From: Acidimicrobiia bacterium
GTDB lineage: Bacteria > Actinomycetota > Acidimicrobiia > Spongiisociales > JAHEDJ01
Assembly (NCBI GenBank): GCA_035471805.1
Contig: DATIPS010000057.1
Span: forward strand, 1 to 64,000
Length of the DNA: 64,000 bases
Direction: 5' to 3'
Of the stretch, positions 38,648 through 48,078 are shown piece after piece (the first letter of the stretch is position 1; each line of letters starts with the position of its first letter). Below the pieces are notes generated by a model. It did no database searches. It was not told where the DNA came from and saw nothing but the letters and a program-made list of their open reading frames with translations. The position numbers and the translations under genes are program-made.

Positions 38648-40410
38648 GAACCGATTACGCGGGCACGCTGACCTCCGAGCGTGTCGGCGACCAGGTTCGA
38701 TTGGCGGGCTGGGTGGATCGCCGGCGCGACCACGGGGGAGTCGTCTTCTTCGACATCCGTGACGCCTCAGGTCTGGCACAGGTCGTGGTGGATCCCGAGC
38801 AGCTACCGGCCGGTCGGGACTTGAAAATGGAGTACACGGTCACCGTCGGAGGGGAGGTACGGCTTCGCCCTGAAGGCACGATCAACTCTGATATGCCAAC
38901 GGGTGAGATCGAAGTAGTCGCATCCGACGTTCAGATTCTCAGCTCTGCCGAGACGCTTCCCTTCATGATCAACGACCGGGTCGAAGTAGACGAGCGACTC
39001 AGGCTCCAGTACCGCTATCTCGATCTTCGCCGGCCGCGGATGGCCGCCAACCTGCGTGCACGTTCGAACGCCATCCGGGCGATGCGAGAGACTCTCGACG
39101 AGTTGGGTTTCCTCGAAGTCGAGACACCGACGTTGATCCGTTCGACCCCTGAAGGGGCACGGGACATGCTCGTGCCGAGTCGCCTCAACAAGGGGTCGTT
39201 CTATGCCCTCCCGCAATCGCCGCAACTGTTCAAGCAGTTGCTGATGGTCGGCGGCGTAGATCGTTACTACCAGATCGCTCGCTGCTATCGCGACGAGGAC
39301 TTTCGCAGCGATCGGCAGCTCGAGTTCACCCAGCTGGATATCGAGGGCGCTTTCTGGGGACAAGACGGGGTTCTCGAGACGCTGGAGCAGGTGATCGTGT
39401 CGGTCGTCGAGCGGGCAAGAGGAGTAACCATTCCTCGCCCTTTCAAACGCATGACCTACGCAGAGTCGATGGCCCGCTACGGCACGGACAAACCCGACCT
39501 GCGGTTCGGAATGGAGATCACAGACCTCGGCGACATCTTCGAGAAGAGTGAGTTCAAAGCTTTCAGCGGCGCTCTGGAAGGCGGTGGTGCCGTTAGGGGA
39601 ATGAATGTCGGTGCTCTCGGGCTCTCTCGCTCAGGACTGGACGGGCTCGTCGCCAGGGCCAAGGAACTCGGCGCGAAGGGCATTGTGTGGATGGTCACGG
39701 AGGATGATGGAACGCTCCGCTCTCCTGTGGCCAAGTTCCTGACCACTGCGGAGCTGCAGAGCTTGAGTTCCAGATTCGATACCGCTCCCGGAGATGTCCT
39801 CCTCATTGCGGCGGACGATGCGAAGCTGGTGAGCAGCGTGCTCGGACAGCTGCGAATCGAAGTGGGTCGACCCAAAGGTCACAGTGAGCTGGCGTTCCTG
39901 TGGGTTGTCGATTTCCCGGTCTTCGAGGAGACGGAGGGCGGCGACCTGGCCCCGGCACATCATCCGTTCACTTCGCCCGTGAGTGTCTCTGAGATGCGGG
40001 ACAATCCCAAGGAAGCTATCTCGAAGGCCTACGACCTCGTTCTCAACGGCAGCGAGCTCGGATCCGGAAGCGTCAGAATTCACGACCCGGAGGTGCAGAA
40101 ACAGGTCTTTGAGGTTCTCGGGATATCAGATGAGGAAGCCGAGAGCCGCTTCGGGTGGTTCATCAAAGCATTGCGATACGGCACGCCTCCGCATGCCGGA
40201 TTCGCAGTGGGAATCGACCGTTTGCTGGCAATTCTGCAGGGAGAGCAGAGCATTCGGGATGTGATTCCTTTCCCGAAGACGCAGACGGGCGTCGATCCCA
40301 TGACAGAATCTCCCAAGCCGGTGGACGACTTCCAGCTCATTGAGCTTGGAGTGAATCTTCGCCCCGAGGTACGCGCCGCGCTGGCCGGCTCGAGCGAAGC
40401 CAAAGAGTAG
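38626..40410 (+). CDS. aspS: Aspartate--tRNA ligase, possibly non-discriminating (Asp/Asn)
   Basis: A 594-residue bacterial-type AspRS: N-terminal OB-fold anticodon domain (residues 8-105), catalytic domain with motif 2 'ARCYRDEDFRSDRQLEFTQL', the GAD insertion domain (about 290-415), and motif 3 'FAVGIDRLLAILQGEQSIRD'. The OB-fold loop reads RRRDHGGVVF with His at residue 36; His here (Leu in E. coli) is associated with non-discriminating enzymes that also charge tRNA-Asn for GatCAB. That reading is an inference. ATG 38626 has GAGGAGG 7 nt upstream and is preferred over TTG 38644. Confidence 0.95.
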   Translation: MGEEHPLRTDYAGTLTSERVGDQVRLAGWVDRRRDHGGVVFFDIRDASGLAQVVVDPEQLPAGRDLKMEYTVTVGGEVRLRPEGTINSDMPTGEIEVVASDVQILSSAETLPFMINDRVEVDERLRLQYRYLDLRRPRMAANLRARSNAIRAMRETLDELGFLEVETPTLIRSTPEGARDMLVPSRLNKGSFYALPQSPQLFKQLLMVGGVDRYYQIARCYRDEDFRSDRQLEFTQLDIEGAFWGQDGVLETLEQVIVSVVERARGVTIPRPFKRMTYAESMARYGTDKPDLRFGMEITDLGDIFEKSEFKAFSGALEGGGAVRGMNVGALGLSRSGLDGLVARAKELGAKGIVWMVTEDDGTLRSPVAKFLTTAELQSLSSRFDTAPGDVLLIAADDAKLVSSVLGQLRIEVGRPKGHSELAFLWVVDFPVFEETEGGDLAPAHHPFTSPVSVSEMRDNPKEAISKAYDLVLNGSELGSGSVRIHDPEVQKQVFEVLGISDEEAESRFGWFIKALRYGTPPHAGFAVGIDRLLAILQGEQSIRDVIPFPKTQTGVDPMTESPKPVDDFQLIELGVNLRPEVRAALAGSSEAKE

Positions 40411-40494
40411 AACCGGTGGGAAGGCCGATCGATCCCATGAAAAAGAGTGCGCAGCAGGACGACGCTGCCGTCGCGCACGGCTCGATCTAGCGGA

Positions 40495-41841
40495 ATGCAG
40501 GACGACCTCTTCGCCCCTCACCGTCGAGCGCGGCTCTCCGCGGTCGCCCCGCTCCCTGCCAGGATTCGCCCGGCAACGCTCGACGAAGTGGTCGGCCAGA
40601 AGCACCTTCTCGAGAAAGGCTCTGCTTTTCGTTCGATGGTCGAGCAGGGTCGCCCGGTATCAATGATCTTGTGGGGCCCTCCGGGCACCGGCAAGACGAC
40701 TCTCGCTCGTCTGGTGGCGAGCGAGTCCGCGGCAGTATTCGAGCAACTCTCTGCGGTCTCGGCGGGCGTCAAGGATGTTCGTGAGGTCCTGCAAAGAGCC
40801 CGGCAGCGCCTCGAAACCGACGAACGGCGCACCGTTCTCTTCCTGGACGAGATCCACCGGTTCACCAAATCACAGCAAGACGCCCTGCTTCCCGGAGTTG
40901 AGGACGGAACGGTCATCCTCGTGGGAGCGACCACCGAGAACCCGTTCTTCGAGGTCAACTCTCCGCTGATCAGCCGTTGCACTCTGTTTCGTCTGGAGTC
41001 CCTGACCCCGGCAGAGCTGTCAGAGCTCATCCGGCGCGCCGTTTCCGACCCGGATCGCGGGATAGGCAAACCGGGAGTCGAGATCTCCCCGGAGGCTGAG
41101 ACGGCACTGGCGGATCGGACCGGAGGCGACGCGCGCCTTGCGCTGAACGCTCTCGAGATGGCCGCTCATGTCGCCGCCGGGCGTGGGTCGGGGCTCATCG
41201 AAACGACAGATATCGAGGATTCACTGCAGCGCCGCATCATTCGTTACGACAAGTCGGGCGATCAGCACTACGACATCGTGTCGGCCTTCATCAAATCAAT
41301 GCGCGGGTCCGACCCCGACGGCGCCATGTTCTGGCTGCACACGATGCTCGGAGCCGGCGAGGACCCGGAGTTCATCGCAAGGCGTATGATCATCTTTGCC
41401 TCCGAGGACGTTGGTCTTGCCGATCCCCATGCACTGTCCATCTCGGTTGGGGCGTTCCAGGCTCTCCAGTTCGTGGGACTTCCGGAGGCGTCTTTCGCGC
41501 TCAGCGAGGCTGCGATCTACCTTGCAACCGCGCCCAAGTCCAACTCTGTCACCCGGGCAATGGCACGGGCCCGCGAAACGGTTGAGAGCAATCCGGGGGC
41601 TCAGGTTCCGGCACATCTCCGGGACTCCCACTATCCGGGTGCCGGCAAACTGGGCCATGGTTCCGGGTACCGCTATCCCCACGACTTCGAGGGTCACATC
41701 GTCCGGCAGCAGTATCTTCCCGATGGAGTCGAAGACGTTGTCCTCTACGTGCCGGACGCCGAAGGCCATGAGAGTGAGATCGCGGAGCGGCTGGCCGCCT
41801 GGGATGCTCTTCTTGGCCGTCCGAACAGGCCGGGACGGTAG
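40495..41841 (+). CDS. rarA: Replication-associated recombination protein RarA (MgsA) AAA+ ATPase
   Basis: A 448-residue AAA+ protein related to clamp loaders that acts at stalled forks. 'PLPARIRPATLDEVVGQKHL', Walker A WGPPGTGKTTLARL, Walker B VLFLDEIHRFTKSQQDALLP, sensor 1 VGATTENPFFEV, then the RarA tetramerisation domain from 'SAFIKSMRGSDPDGAMFWLH' with 'RRMIIFASEDVGLADP'. ATG 40495 gives the family length. A 55-residue membrane protein follows before alaS. Confidence 0.95.
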   Translation: MQDDLFAPHRRARLSAVAPLPARIRPATLDEVVGQKHLLEKGSAFRSMVEQGRPVSMILWGPPGTGKTTLARLVASESAAVFEQLSAVSAGVKDVREVLQRARQRLETDERRTVLFLDEIHRFTKSQQDALLPGVEDGTVILVGATTENPFFEVNSPLISRCTLFRLESLTPAELSELIRRAVSDPDRGIGKPGVEISPEAETALADRTGGDARLALNALEMAAHVAAGRGSGLIETTDIEDSLQRRIIRYDKSGDQHYDIVSAFIKSMRGSDPDGAMFWLHTMLGAGEDPEFIARRMIIFASEDVGLADPHALSISVGAFQALQFVGLPEASFALSEAAIYLATAPKSNSVTRAMARARETVESNPGAQVPAHLRDSHYPGAGKLGHGSGYRYPHDFEGHIVRQQYLPDGVEDVVLYVPDAEGHESEIAERLAAWDALLGRPNRPGR

Positions 41842-41844
41842 GAT
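41839..41844 (+). promoter_or_regulatory. -10 box overlapping the rarA stop (leaderless)
   Basis: TAGGAT begins at the TAG stop of rarA and is followed by 6 nt and the ATG of the 55-residue protein. Confidence 0.35.
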
Positions 41845-41850
41845 CTCGTT

Positions 41851-42018
41851 ATGTTGCGTCGGATACGCTGGTTCCTTCTCGGCCTCACAGCCGGGATCGG
41901 AGGTTCGGCCTGGCTGGTGAGCAAGGCACGTGTCGCCCGCCAGCGTCTCTCCCCGGCAACGGCCGCTCAGGTGGCCGCCGACCTCCTCGACGCCGGGAGC
42001 CGGAGATTGGCCGGATAA
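41851..42018 (+). CDS. Small single-pass membrane protein between rarA and alaS
   Basis: A 55-residue protein: basic start MLRRIRWFLLGLTAGIGGSA forms one short membrane helix, then KARVARQRLSPATAAQVAAD as an amphipathic cytosolic helix, ending SRRLAG. Short membrane proteins of this kind are common just before alaS in actinobacteria, which supports it as a real gene. Function unknown. The first 12 residues look like a membrane anchor rather than a cleaved signal. Confidence 0.65.
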   Translation: MLRRIRWFLLGLTAGIGGSAWLVSKARVARQRLSPATAAQVAADLLDAGSRRLAG

Positions 42019-42083
42019 CGGCCCGGCGGTCGGTGCTTGCCCGCCCGGTAGACCACCGCTGATGGCTCACAGCTCATTGGAGC

Positions 42084-42089
42084 TAACCT
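42084..42089 (+). promoter_or_regulatory. -10 box for alaS (near-leaderless)
   Basis: TAACCT, then 9 nt, then ATG 42099. This spacing matches the boxes before ruvC and queA and argues for ATG 42099 rather than GTG 42090 as the alaS start. Confidence 0.45.
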
Positions 42090-42098
42090 GTGGCCTCC

Positions 42099-44723
42099 AT
42101 GAACAGCAATCAAATCCGCAGAAAATTCTTGTCGTTCTTCGAAGAGCGCGACCACGTCGTCCGCCCGTCGGCCTCACTGATTCCGATCGACCCCACTCTG
42201 CTGCTCACCAATGCCGGGATGGTCCCGTTCAAACCGTACTTCCTGGGTGAGGAGACCCCTCCCTACCGGCGCGCCACGTCCATTCAGAAATGCGCACGCA
42301 CGGTCGACATCGACATCATCGGCACCACGACACGTCACTTCTCCTTCTTTGAAATGCTCGGGAATTTCAGCTTCGGCGAGTATTTCAAGGAAAAGGCCAT
42401 CCCCTGGAGTCATGAGCTGGTCACCGAGGTGTTCGGGATCGACCCGGAGAGGCTCTGGTACACGGTCTACGACACCGACGACGAAGCGGCGCAGATCTGG
42501 ATCGACCAGGTCGGCGTTCCCGCCGAGAGGGTGCAGAAGGGCGGACGAGACAATTTCTGGCAGATGGGCGTCCCCGGCCCATGCGGACCTAGTTCCGAGA
42601 TATTCGTGGACAGAGGAGAGCGCTGGGGCGATCCCGGCGGACCAATAGGCGGCGGCGAGGAGCGCTTCGTCGAGGTGTGGAACCTGGTTTTCATGCAGAA
42701 CATTCAGGATGAGCCGTACCACGTGGTCGGTGACCTCCCCGCCAAGAGCATCGACACCGGTATGGGACTCGATCGGATGGCGATGGTCCTGCAGGACGCC
42801 GAGACCGTCTTTGAAACCGACATCGTTCTCCCTCTGCTGCAGACCGGCGCATCCGCCTGCGACGTGACGTACGGTCGCGATGAGCTCGTCGACGTTTCTC
42901 TGCGAGTACTGGCAGATCACGGGCGGGCAATGACCTTTCTCATCGGCGACGGTGTTGTGCCGTCCAATGAGGGGCGCGGCTACGTCCTGCGGCGGCTTCT
43001 GCGCCGTGCGGTGCGTCATGCGTGGCAACTTGGAAGTGCCGATCTGGTGACACCGCGTCTCGTTTCGACGACGGTCGAGGTGATGGGGGAGGCGTATCCG
43101 GATCTCGTCGGTCAGCAGGACTTCATCCTCGACGTTGTCTCCCGAGAGGAGGGGCGGTTCCGCAGGACGCTCGAGAGCGGACACAATCTCCTGGATACCG
43201 AGTTATCCGGCCTCGCCGGAGGCGATCAACTTGAAGGTCGGGTCGCTTTCAAGCTCCACGACACGTACGGATTCCCCATCGAGCTGACCAAAGAGATCGC
43301 CGCGGAGCGGGGGTACGGCGTCGATGAGTCGGGTTTCGCGGCGGCGATGGATGAACAGCGGCAGCGGGCGCGTGCCGCGTGGAAGGGGGGCGAGGAGGCG
43401 GCCGCCGAGGACCTGTACCGGCGGCTACTCGACGATGTGGGCCAGACGGCTTTTCTCGGCTACGAACTCGAGTCCTCCGGTGGGCGGGTTCTCGCGATCC
43501 TGCGCCAGGGTGATCCGGTGGACCGGGCCGACAAGGGCGATGAGGTCGAGGTCTTTCTCGACCGGACCCCCTTCTATGCCGAGGCCGGCGGGCAAGTCGG
43601 AGACGTCGGCCGCATCGGAAGTGAAACAGGCGTGCTATCCGTGTCGGACACGCAACACGCGGTGCAGGGTCTGTACTCGCACCGCGGCAAGGTTACCTCC
43701 GGTTTCCTGCAGGTCGGCCAGGACGTCGAAGCAGCCATAGACTCGCCGCGCAGGGAGAGGATTCGCAAGAGCCACACGGGCACCCACATTCTTCACTGGG
43801 CGCTCCGCGACGTGGTCGGAGATCACGTGAAGCAGGCCGGATCATATGTGGAGGCCGGTCGACTGCGTTTCGACGTTACGCATTTCGCAGCGGTGTCCGA
43901 GGAGGAACTCGCTGAGGTCGAGCGCCTCGCCAACGACAAGATCATTGCCAACTCATCCGTCCAGACTCTGGAAACCACCAAGGACGAGGCGCAGGAGATG
44001 GGAGCGCTGGCCTTCTTCGGTGACAAGTACGGCGATGTTGTGCGCGTCGTCCGGGTGGGTGACTTCTCCACAGAGTTCTGTGGAGGAACGCACACGCCGG
44101 CGGCCGGGCAGGTTGGCCCGTTGATCGTCATCGGTGAATCATCGATCGGCTCGAATATGCGACGGGTCGAGGCGCTGACCGGTTCCAGCGCGTATTCCCA
44201 TCTCGTGGGTGTGCGGGATGCGCTTTCGGATACCGGCCGTCTTCTTCGGTCGACCCCGGCCGAAGTCCCGCTGCGCGTCCGGCAGATGATCGAGCGGAAC
44301 AGAGAGCTCGAGTCGGAGTTGAGCCGGATGGCTGATCGGATTCGATCTGAAGCGGCCGGTGAGGCAGCGGGAAGAGCAGAGCGGATCGGTGAACACGCCC
44401 TCGCCGTACTCGAGGAACGCGACATGTCTCCGGAGGCGATGCGAGCGCTGGCGCTGCAGACGCGGGATCGGATGATCTCCGGGGTCGTCGTCGTTGGCTC
44501 GATCAACGACGGGAAGGGGGCACTGGTCGCCGCCGTTTCCGCCGATCTGGTCGCCAAAGGACTGTCGGCCGCCGAACTGATCTCGCCCGCTGCCCGCCTG
44601 TTGGGTGGCGGAGGAAGCCGGGATCCGGAGCTTGCCCAGGCAGGCGGTCCCAACGGAACAGCTCTGCCCGACGCGCTCGATCTGGCGCGTGAGGCCGCCG
44701 GATCCGCACTCAGGGAGCTTTGA
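42099..44723 (+). CDS. alaS: Alanine--tRNA ligase
   Basis: About 874 residues, class II. Catalytic core from NSNQIRRKFLSFFEERDHVV, with 'ATSIQKCARTVDIDIIGTT' and 'GDGVVPSNEGRGYVLRRLLR'; editing domain with the metal site HTGTHILHW (about 560) and CGGTHTPAAG (about 665); C-Ala/DHHA1 domain ending 'LLGGGGSRDPELAQAGG'. All parts are present. GTG 42090 is an alternative start with GGAG before it. ruvX-mltG-aroE follow closely, as in M. tuberculosis. Confidence 0.96.
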   Translation: MNSNQIRRKFLSFFEERDHVVRPSASLIPIDPTLLLTNAGMVPFKPYFLGEETPPYRRATSIQKCARTVDIDIIGTTTRHFSFFEMLGNFSFGEYFKEKAIPWSHELVTEVFGIDPERLWYTVYDTDDEAAQIWIDQVGVPAERVQKGGRDNFWQMGVPGPCGPSSEIFVDRGERWGDPGGPIGGGEERFVEVWNLVFMQNIQDEPYHVVGDLPAKSIDTGMGLDRMAMVLQDAETVFETDIVLPLLQTGASACDVTYGRDELVDVSLRVLADHGRAMTFLIGDGVVPSNEGRGYVLRRLLRRAVRHAWQLGSADLVTPRLVSTTVEVMGEAYPDLVGQQDFILDVVSREEGRFRRTLESGHNLLDTELSGLAGGDQLEGRVAFKLHDTYGFPIELTKEIAAERGYGVDESGFAAAMDEQRQRARAAWKGGEEAAAEDLYRRLLDDVGQTAFLGYELESSGGRVLAILRQGDPVDRADKGDEVEVFLDRTPFYAEAGGQVGDVGRIGSETGVLSVSDTQHAVQGLYSHRGKVTSGFLQVGQDVEAAIDSPRRERIRKSHTGTHILHWALRDVVGDHVKQAGSYVEAGRLRFDVTHFAAVSEEELAEVERLANDKIIANSSVQTLETTKDEAQEMGALAFFGDKYGDVVRVVRVGDFSTEFCGGTHTPAAGQVGPLIVIGESSIGSNMRRVEALTGSSAYSHLVGVRDALSDTGRLLRSTPAEVPLRVRQMIERNRELESELSRMADRIRSEAAGEAAGRAERIGEHALAVLEERDMSPEAMRALALQTRDRMISGVVVVGSINDGKGALVAAVSADLVAKGLSAAELISPAARLLGGGGSRDPELAQAGGPNGTALPDALDLAREAAGSALREL

Positions 44724-44736
44724 CCTGTCGCGCATC

Positions 44737-45132
44737 ATGGGAATCGACTACGGCACGAGCCGTATCGGGGTTGCGCTCTCCGACCCGCTGCACATAACCG
44801 CGCAGGGGTTCTCGGTCATCGACGCCCGGTCCGAAGATGTTGTTGAGGCCATCTCCGTGATCGCCCGTGAGCAGGAAGTCGAGCGGGTCGTCGTGGGATT
44901 GCCGGTGTCGCTGTCCGGCTACGAGGGTCCTTCCGCCGCCGGCGCCCGAGAACTGGCGGAGCGAGTCTCGGCCGCCACCGGTCTGCCGGTCGAACTCTCA
45001 GACGAGCGGTTCACCACCCATACGGCTGAAAGCGCTCTGCTCGAGGCGAATGTGCGCAGACGCCGTCGCCGTGAGGTCATCGATCAAGTCGCAGCCGCCG
45101 TGATGCTCCAGCACTACCTGGATCGAAAATGA
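44737..45132 (+). CDS. ruvX: Putative pre-16S rRNA nuclease RuvX/YqgF
   Basis: A 131-residue RNase H-fold protein that trims the 5' end of 16S rRNA in E. coli. Signatures: MGIDYGTSRIGVALSDPL (catalytic Asp), VVVGLPVSLSGYEG and 'VELSDERFTTHTAESALLE' with the second acidic pair, and a late Asp in EVIDQVAAAVMLQ. ATG 44737 is standard; the frame upstream lies inside alaS. It overlaps mltG by 4 nt. Confidence 0.93.
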   Translation: MGIDYGTSRIGVALSDPLHITAQGFSVIDARSEDVVEAISVIAREQEVERVVVGLPVSLSGYEGPSAAGARELAERVSAATGLPVELSDERFTTHTAESALLEANVRRRRRREVIDQVAAAVMLQHYLDRK

Positions 45133-46244
45133 CGTTCGAGTCCCGGGAGCCCGATCCTCTCCACGGCGACGAACGCCGGTCCGGCCGATCTCTCGGAGTC
45201 GTGGTCGCGGTTCTACTGATCGCCGCGGTGGCCATCCTCGGAGCCCGTGCAGCTGCCAACTGGGTCGGTGGGTTGACCGGCGAAGGTGTAGACGAGATCA
45301 CGTCGCCTCCCGTCGATGCCGGTGAGCCGGTCACCGTAGAAATCCCCCTCGGGGCCTCAGCCCGCACGATCGGCGAACTCCTGGCCTCTCGAGGTGTAGT
45401 GGAGTCTTCTCTCCAGTTTGAGACTGCGGTTCGACTGGCAGGCGCCGACTCGGAGCTCCAGGCAGGGGAATACGACATGTTCACCGGCATGAGCAACGAC
45501 GAAGTAATCACCGCCCTCCTCCGGGGGCCGGTCGTGGATACATACTGGATCACCGTCAATGAAGGCCTTCGGATCGGTGAGATGCTCGATCTGGTGGCGG
45601 ACCAAACCAGGTTCTCTGTCGCCGAGTTGGAAGCGGCACTGGTGGGCGGCTCAGTCACGACATCGCTCTTCCCGGGCGGGCAACCGGAGACGCTTCAAGA
45701 TTGGGAAGGACTCCTGTTCCCGGATACCTACGAGTTCCTAACAGAGTCGGGACCGGAGACCGTACTCGGCCTGCTCGCCTCGACCATGGAGCGGCGGGTT
45801 GACGAGATCGATTGGTCGTCACTGACGGATGCCGGCTACACGCCCTACGAAGGCATCGTTATCGCCTCCCTGATCGAGGCGGAGACGCGAGTGAACGATG
45901 AACGTCCCCTCGTGTCGGCGGTGGTGAGAAACCGGCTCGACATCGGAATGGCATTGCAGATCGATGCGACGGTGTTGTACGCGCTGGGCGAGCGTCGCAC
46001 AGGTTTGACCCTCGCCGACCTCGAAGTCGACTCTCCCTACAACACCTATCAACAGCCCGGTCTGCCGCCGACGCCGATCGGCGGACCCGGCAGAGCCTCG
46101 TTGCAGGCTGCCGCGGAACCCGCCGCCGTCGACTACCTGTATTACGTTCTCACGAGCACAGAGGGCACACACTCCTTCACCGCCAGTTACGACGAGTTCC
46201 TCTCCTACAAGAACCAAGCCAAGGAGGACGGAGTTCTTCCATGA
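45129..46244 (+). CDS. mltG: Endolytic transglycosylase MltG
   Basis: A 371-residue membrane-anchored enzyme that cuts nascent glycan strands and so ends peptidoglycan polymerisation. A cytosolic N-terminus of about 22 residues, one helix (SLGVVVAVLLIAAVAILGARA), LysM-like domain ('VTVEIPLGASARTIGELLAS'), then the YceG domain with EGLLFPDTYEF, catalytic Glu in IASLIEAETRV, and 'GLPPTPIGGPGRASLQAA'. ATGA overlaps on both sides tie it to ruvX and aroE. Confidence 0.94.
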   Translation: MTFESREPDPLHGDERRSGRSLGVVVAVLLIAAVAILGARAAANWVGGLTGEGVDEITSPPVDAGEPVTVEIPLGASARTIGELLASRGVVESSLQFETAVRLAGADSELQAGEYDMFTGMSNDEVITALLRGPVVDTYWITVNEGLRIGEMLDLVADQTRFSVAELEAALVGGSVTTSLFPGGQPETLQDWEGLLFPDTYEFLTESGPETVLGLLASTMERRVDEIDWSSLTDAGYTPYEGIVIASLIEAETRVNDERPLVSAVVRNRLDIGMALQIDATVLYALGERRTGLTLADLEVDSPYNTYQQPGLPPTPIGGPGRASLQAAAEPAAVDYLYYVLTSTEGTHSFTASYDEFLSYKNQAKEDGVLP

Positions 46245-47026
46245 CCGACCTGTATGCGGTGATAGGAGATCCCGTCTCTCACTCGCTTTCTCCGGTAATC
46301 CAGCAAGCGGCATTCGACGCAGCCGGGATCGACGCTGAGTACTCCGCGATCCGTCTTGTTCGTGAGAACCTGCCGGGATTCCTCGACGACATCCGAACGG
46401 GACGGCTGTCGGGAGCGAACGTGACCATGCCTCACAAACATCCGGTGTTTGAACTGGTTGACAGGGTCGAGGGCGATGCGGTGTTGGCCGAATCCGTCAA
46501 CACCCTGGTCGCTGCCGGCGGGGAGGTAGTAGGACTCTCAACCGACATTCCTGCCATTCAAGCCGAGTGGAGCCGCAAGAGACTGCCGGAAGGGTCTGTG
46601 CTGGTCCTGGGCTCGGGAGGAGCAGCGGCAGCCGCCCTGGTGGCACTGAGCGGCATGGAAGTGTTTGCCAGCGCGCGATCGGAAGTGCGCCTCGAAGAGC
46701 TCCTCGGCCGCCTTGGACTTACGGCCAGAGTCGTTCCCTGGGCGACACCGGTTCCGGGAGCCGTGGTCGTCAACGCCACACCAATCGGAATGGGTAATGA
46801 GTCACTGCCCGCAGGACTCCTCGCCGAATCCGACGGGCTCTTCGACATGGCCTACGGGCCTCTGCCCACACCTGCCGTAGTGAGTGCTCGCGCCCTCGCC
46901 GTGCCGGTCGTAGACGGTCTAGACATGCTCGTGGCACAGGCAGGCCTGTCATTCGAAGCCTGGACCGGCTTGCGGCCCCCCCTGAAGGTGATGCTGGAGG
47001 CAGCGCAAATCGCTCAAGGGTGGTGA
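46241..47026 (+). CDS. aroE: Shikimate dehydrogenase
   Basis: A 261-residue NADP-dependent enzyme reducing 3-dehydroshikimate to shikimate. 'IGDPVSHSLSPVIQQAAF' binds the substrate, the catalytic Lys is in ANVTMPHKHPV, the nucleotide loop is 'VLVLGSGGAAAAALVALSG', and 'DMLVAQAGLSFEAWTG' is the C-terminal signature. The rest of the pathway (aroC, aroK, aroB) lies 11 kb downstream beyond the pilus genes. Confidence 0.93.
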   Translation: MTDLYAVIGDPVSHSLSPVIQQAAFDAAGIDAEYSAIRLVRENLPGFLDDIRTGRLSGANVTMPHKHPVFELVDRVEGDAVLAESVNTLVAAGGEVVGLSTDIPAIQAEWSRKRLPEGSVLVLGSGGAAAAALVALSGMEVFASARSEVRLEELLGRLGLTARVVPWATPVPGAVVVNATPIGMGNESLPAGLLAESDGLFDMAYGPLPTPAVVSARALAVPVVDGLDMLVAQAGLSFEAWTGLRPPLKVMLEAAQIAQGW

Positions 47027-47074
47027 TCCCGGCGCCGAAGTTTCGGAAGATGGGGTCAATCGAGGAGTACAACC

Positions 47075-48070
47075 ATGGCGTTGACAGGCACGCTTGAATC
47101 AATCCCGCTGCCCGAAGTACTGCGAATGCTCGCACGATCTCGTAAATCCGGTTGCCTGCGGGTCGACGCGGGGGGTCTGCAGGGCAAGGTCTACCTAACA
47201 GACGGATGGATGACGTACGCTACAACGCGCCGGGACCAGGACCTGCGCGCAGATCTCCTGTCGGCCGGGATGGTCGACGAAGCGGGTTGGAAGTATGTCG
47301 AGAGGCGCGAACGGGGAATCGCTGAGATTCTCACAGATGGCCACCAGAGGGAAGACCTCACTCACTTCATCACCGAGCAGATAACCGATGTTCTCTTCCG
47401 GTTGAGCCGTCCGGGCCATGGCACGTTCGACTTCGGTGAGGATGTCGGACCCCACTATCCAACCGAACAGCAGATCAACATCGAAGTCTGCCTCGACGAG
47501 GCGGAGAAGCGCATTGCGCAATGGCGTCTGATCGAAGAGGTAATTCCGGGTGTGAACTTCCGGCTCCGCATGGTCCAGATACTCCCCGAAGAGGCGAGGG
47601 AGGTCACGATCACGGCCGACACCTGGCGGCTTCTCTCAGCCCTCAACGGTCAAGGCACTGTTGAAGAGGTTGCAGCCCGGCTCGGCGCCACAGATTTCCA
47701 GATTGCCCAGGTGATGGCCCTGATGGTTCGCCAGGGCCTTCTGGAGGTCGTAGACCAGCTGGCACCCGCCCGCTACTCCTACGGCGACGGAGAGGATGAA
47801 CGCGGCGCGGTTGCCGATGGAGCCGGTGGAGCGGGCCAGGACAATTTCGAAGAGATCACGATCCTACGACCGGGAGCCGTCGAAGACGGGCCCGGCGAAG
47901 AGGATGCGGCAACCGAAGACGACGTCGACGATTCAGACTTGCTGCAAAGCGTTCTGAACGGATTCACGTCGGACGCCGACGACGAAGCGACCGATGGGGC
48001 CGAGCGGTCCCTCGGAAGGCGTCGCGGTCTCGGTGCGCTGGCTCGCGAGCTCAGTGATCTGGGCGAGTAG
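47075..48070 (+). CDS. DUF4388 domain protein at the head of the pilus locus
   Basis: A 331-residue cytosolic protein. The first 95 residues are a DUF4388 (PATAN-like) domain, 'MALTGTLESIPLPEVLRMLA' with 'GKVYLTDGWMTYA', found mainly in signalling proteins such as response regulators of gliding and pilus-driven motility. A winged-helix-like segment at residues 180-230 (LLSALNGQGTVEEVAARLGA) and an acidic disordered tail follow. It ends 8 bp before pilB, so it is probably an input module for pilus control. No receiver domain is present. Confidence 0.75.
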   Translation: MALTGTLESIPLPEVLRMLARSRKSGCLRVDAGGLQGKVYLTDGWMTYATTRRDQDLRADLLSAGMVDEAGWKYVERRERGIAEILTDGHQREDLTHFITEQITDVLFRLSRPGHGTFDFGEDVGPHYPTEQQINIEVCLDEAEKRIAQWRLIEEVIPGVNFRLRMVQILPEEAREVTITADTWRLLSALNGQGTVEEVAARLGATDFQIAQVMALMVRQGLLEVVDQLAPARYSYGDGEDERGAVADGAGGAGQDNFEEITILRPGAVEDGPGEEDAATEDDVDDSDLLQSVLNGFTSDADDEATDGAERSLGRRRGLGALARELSDLGE

Positions 48071-48078
48071 GAGGACAG

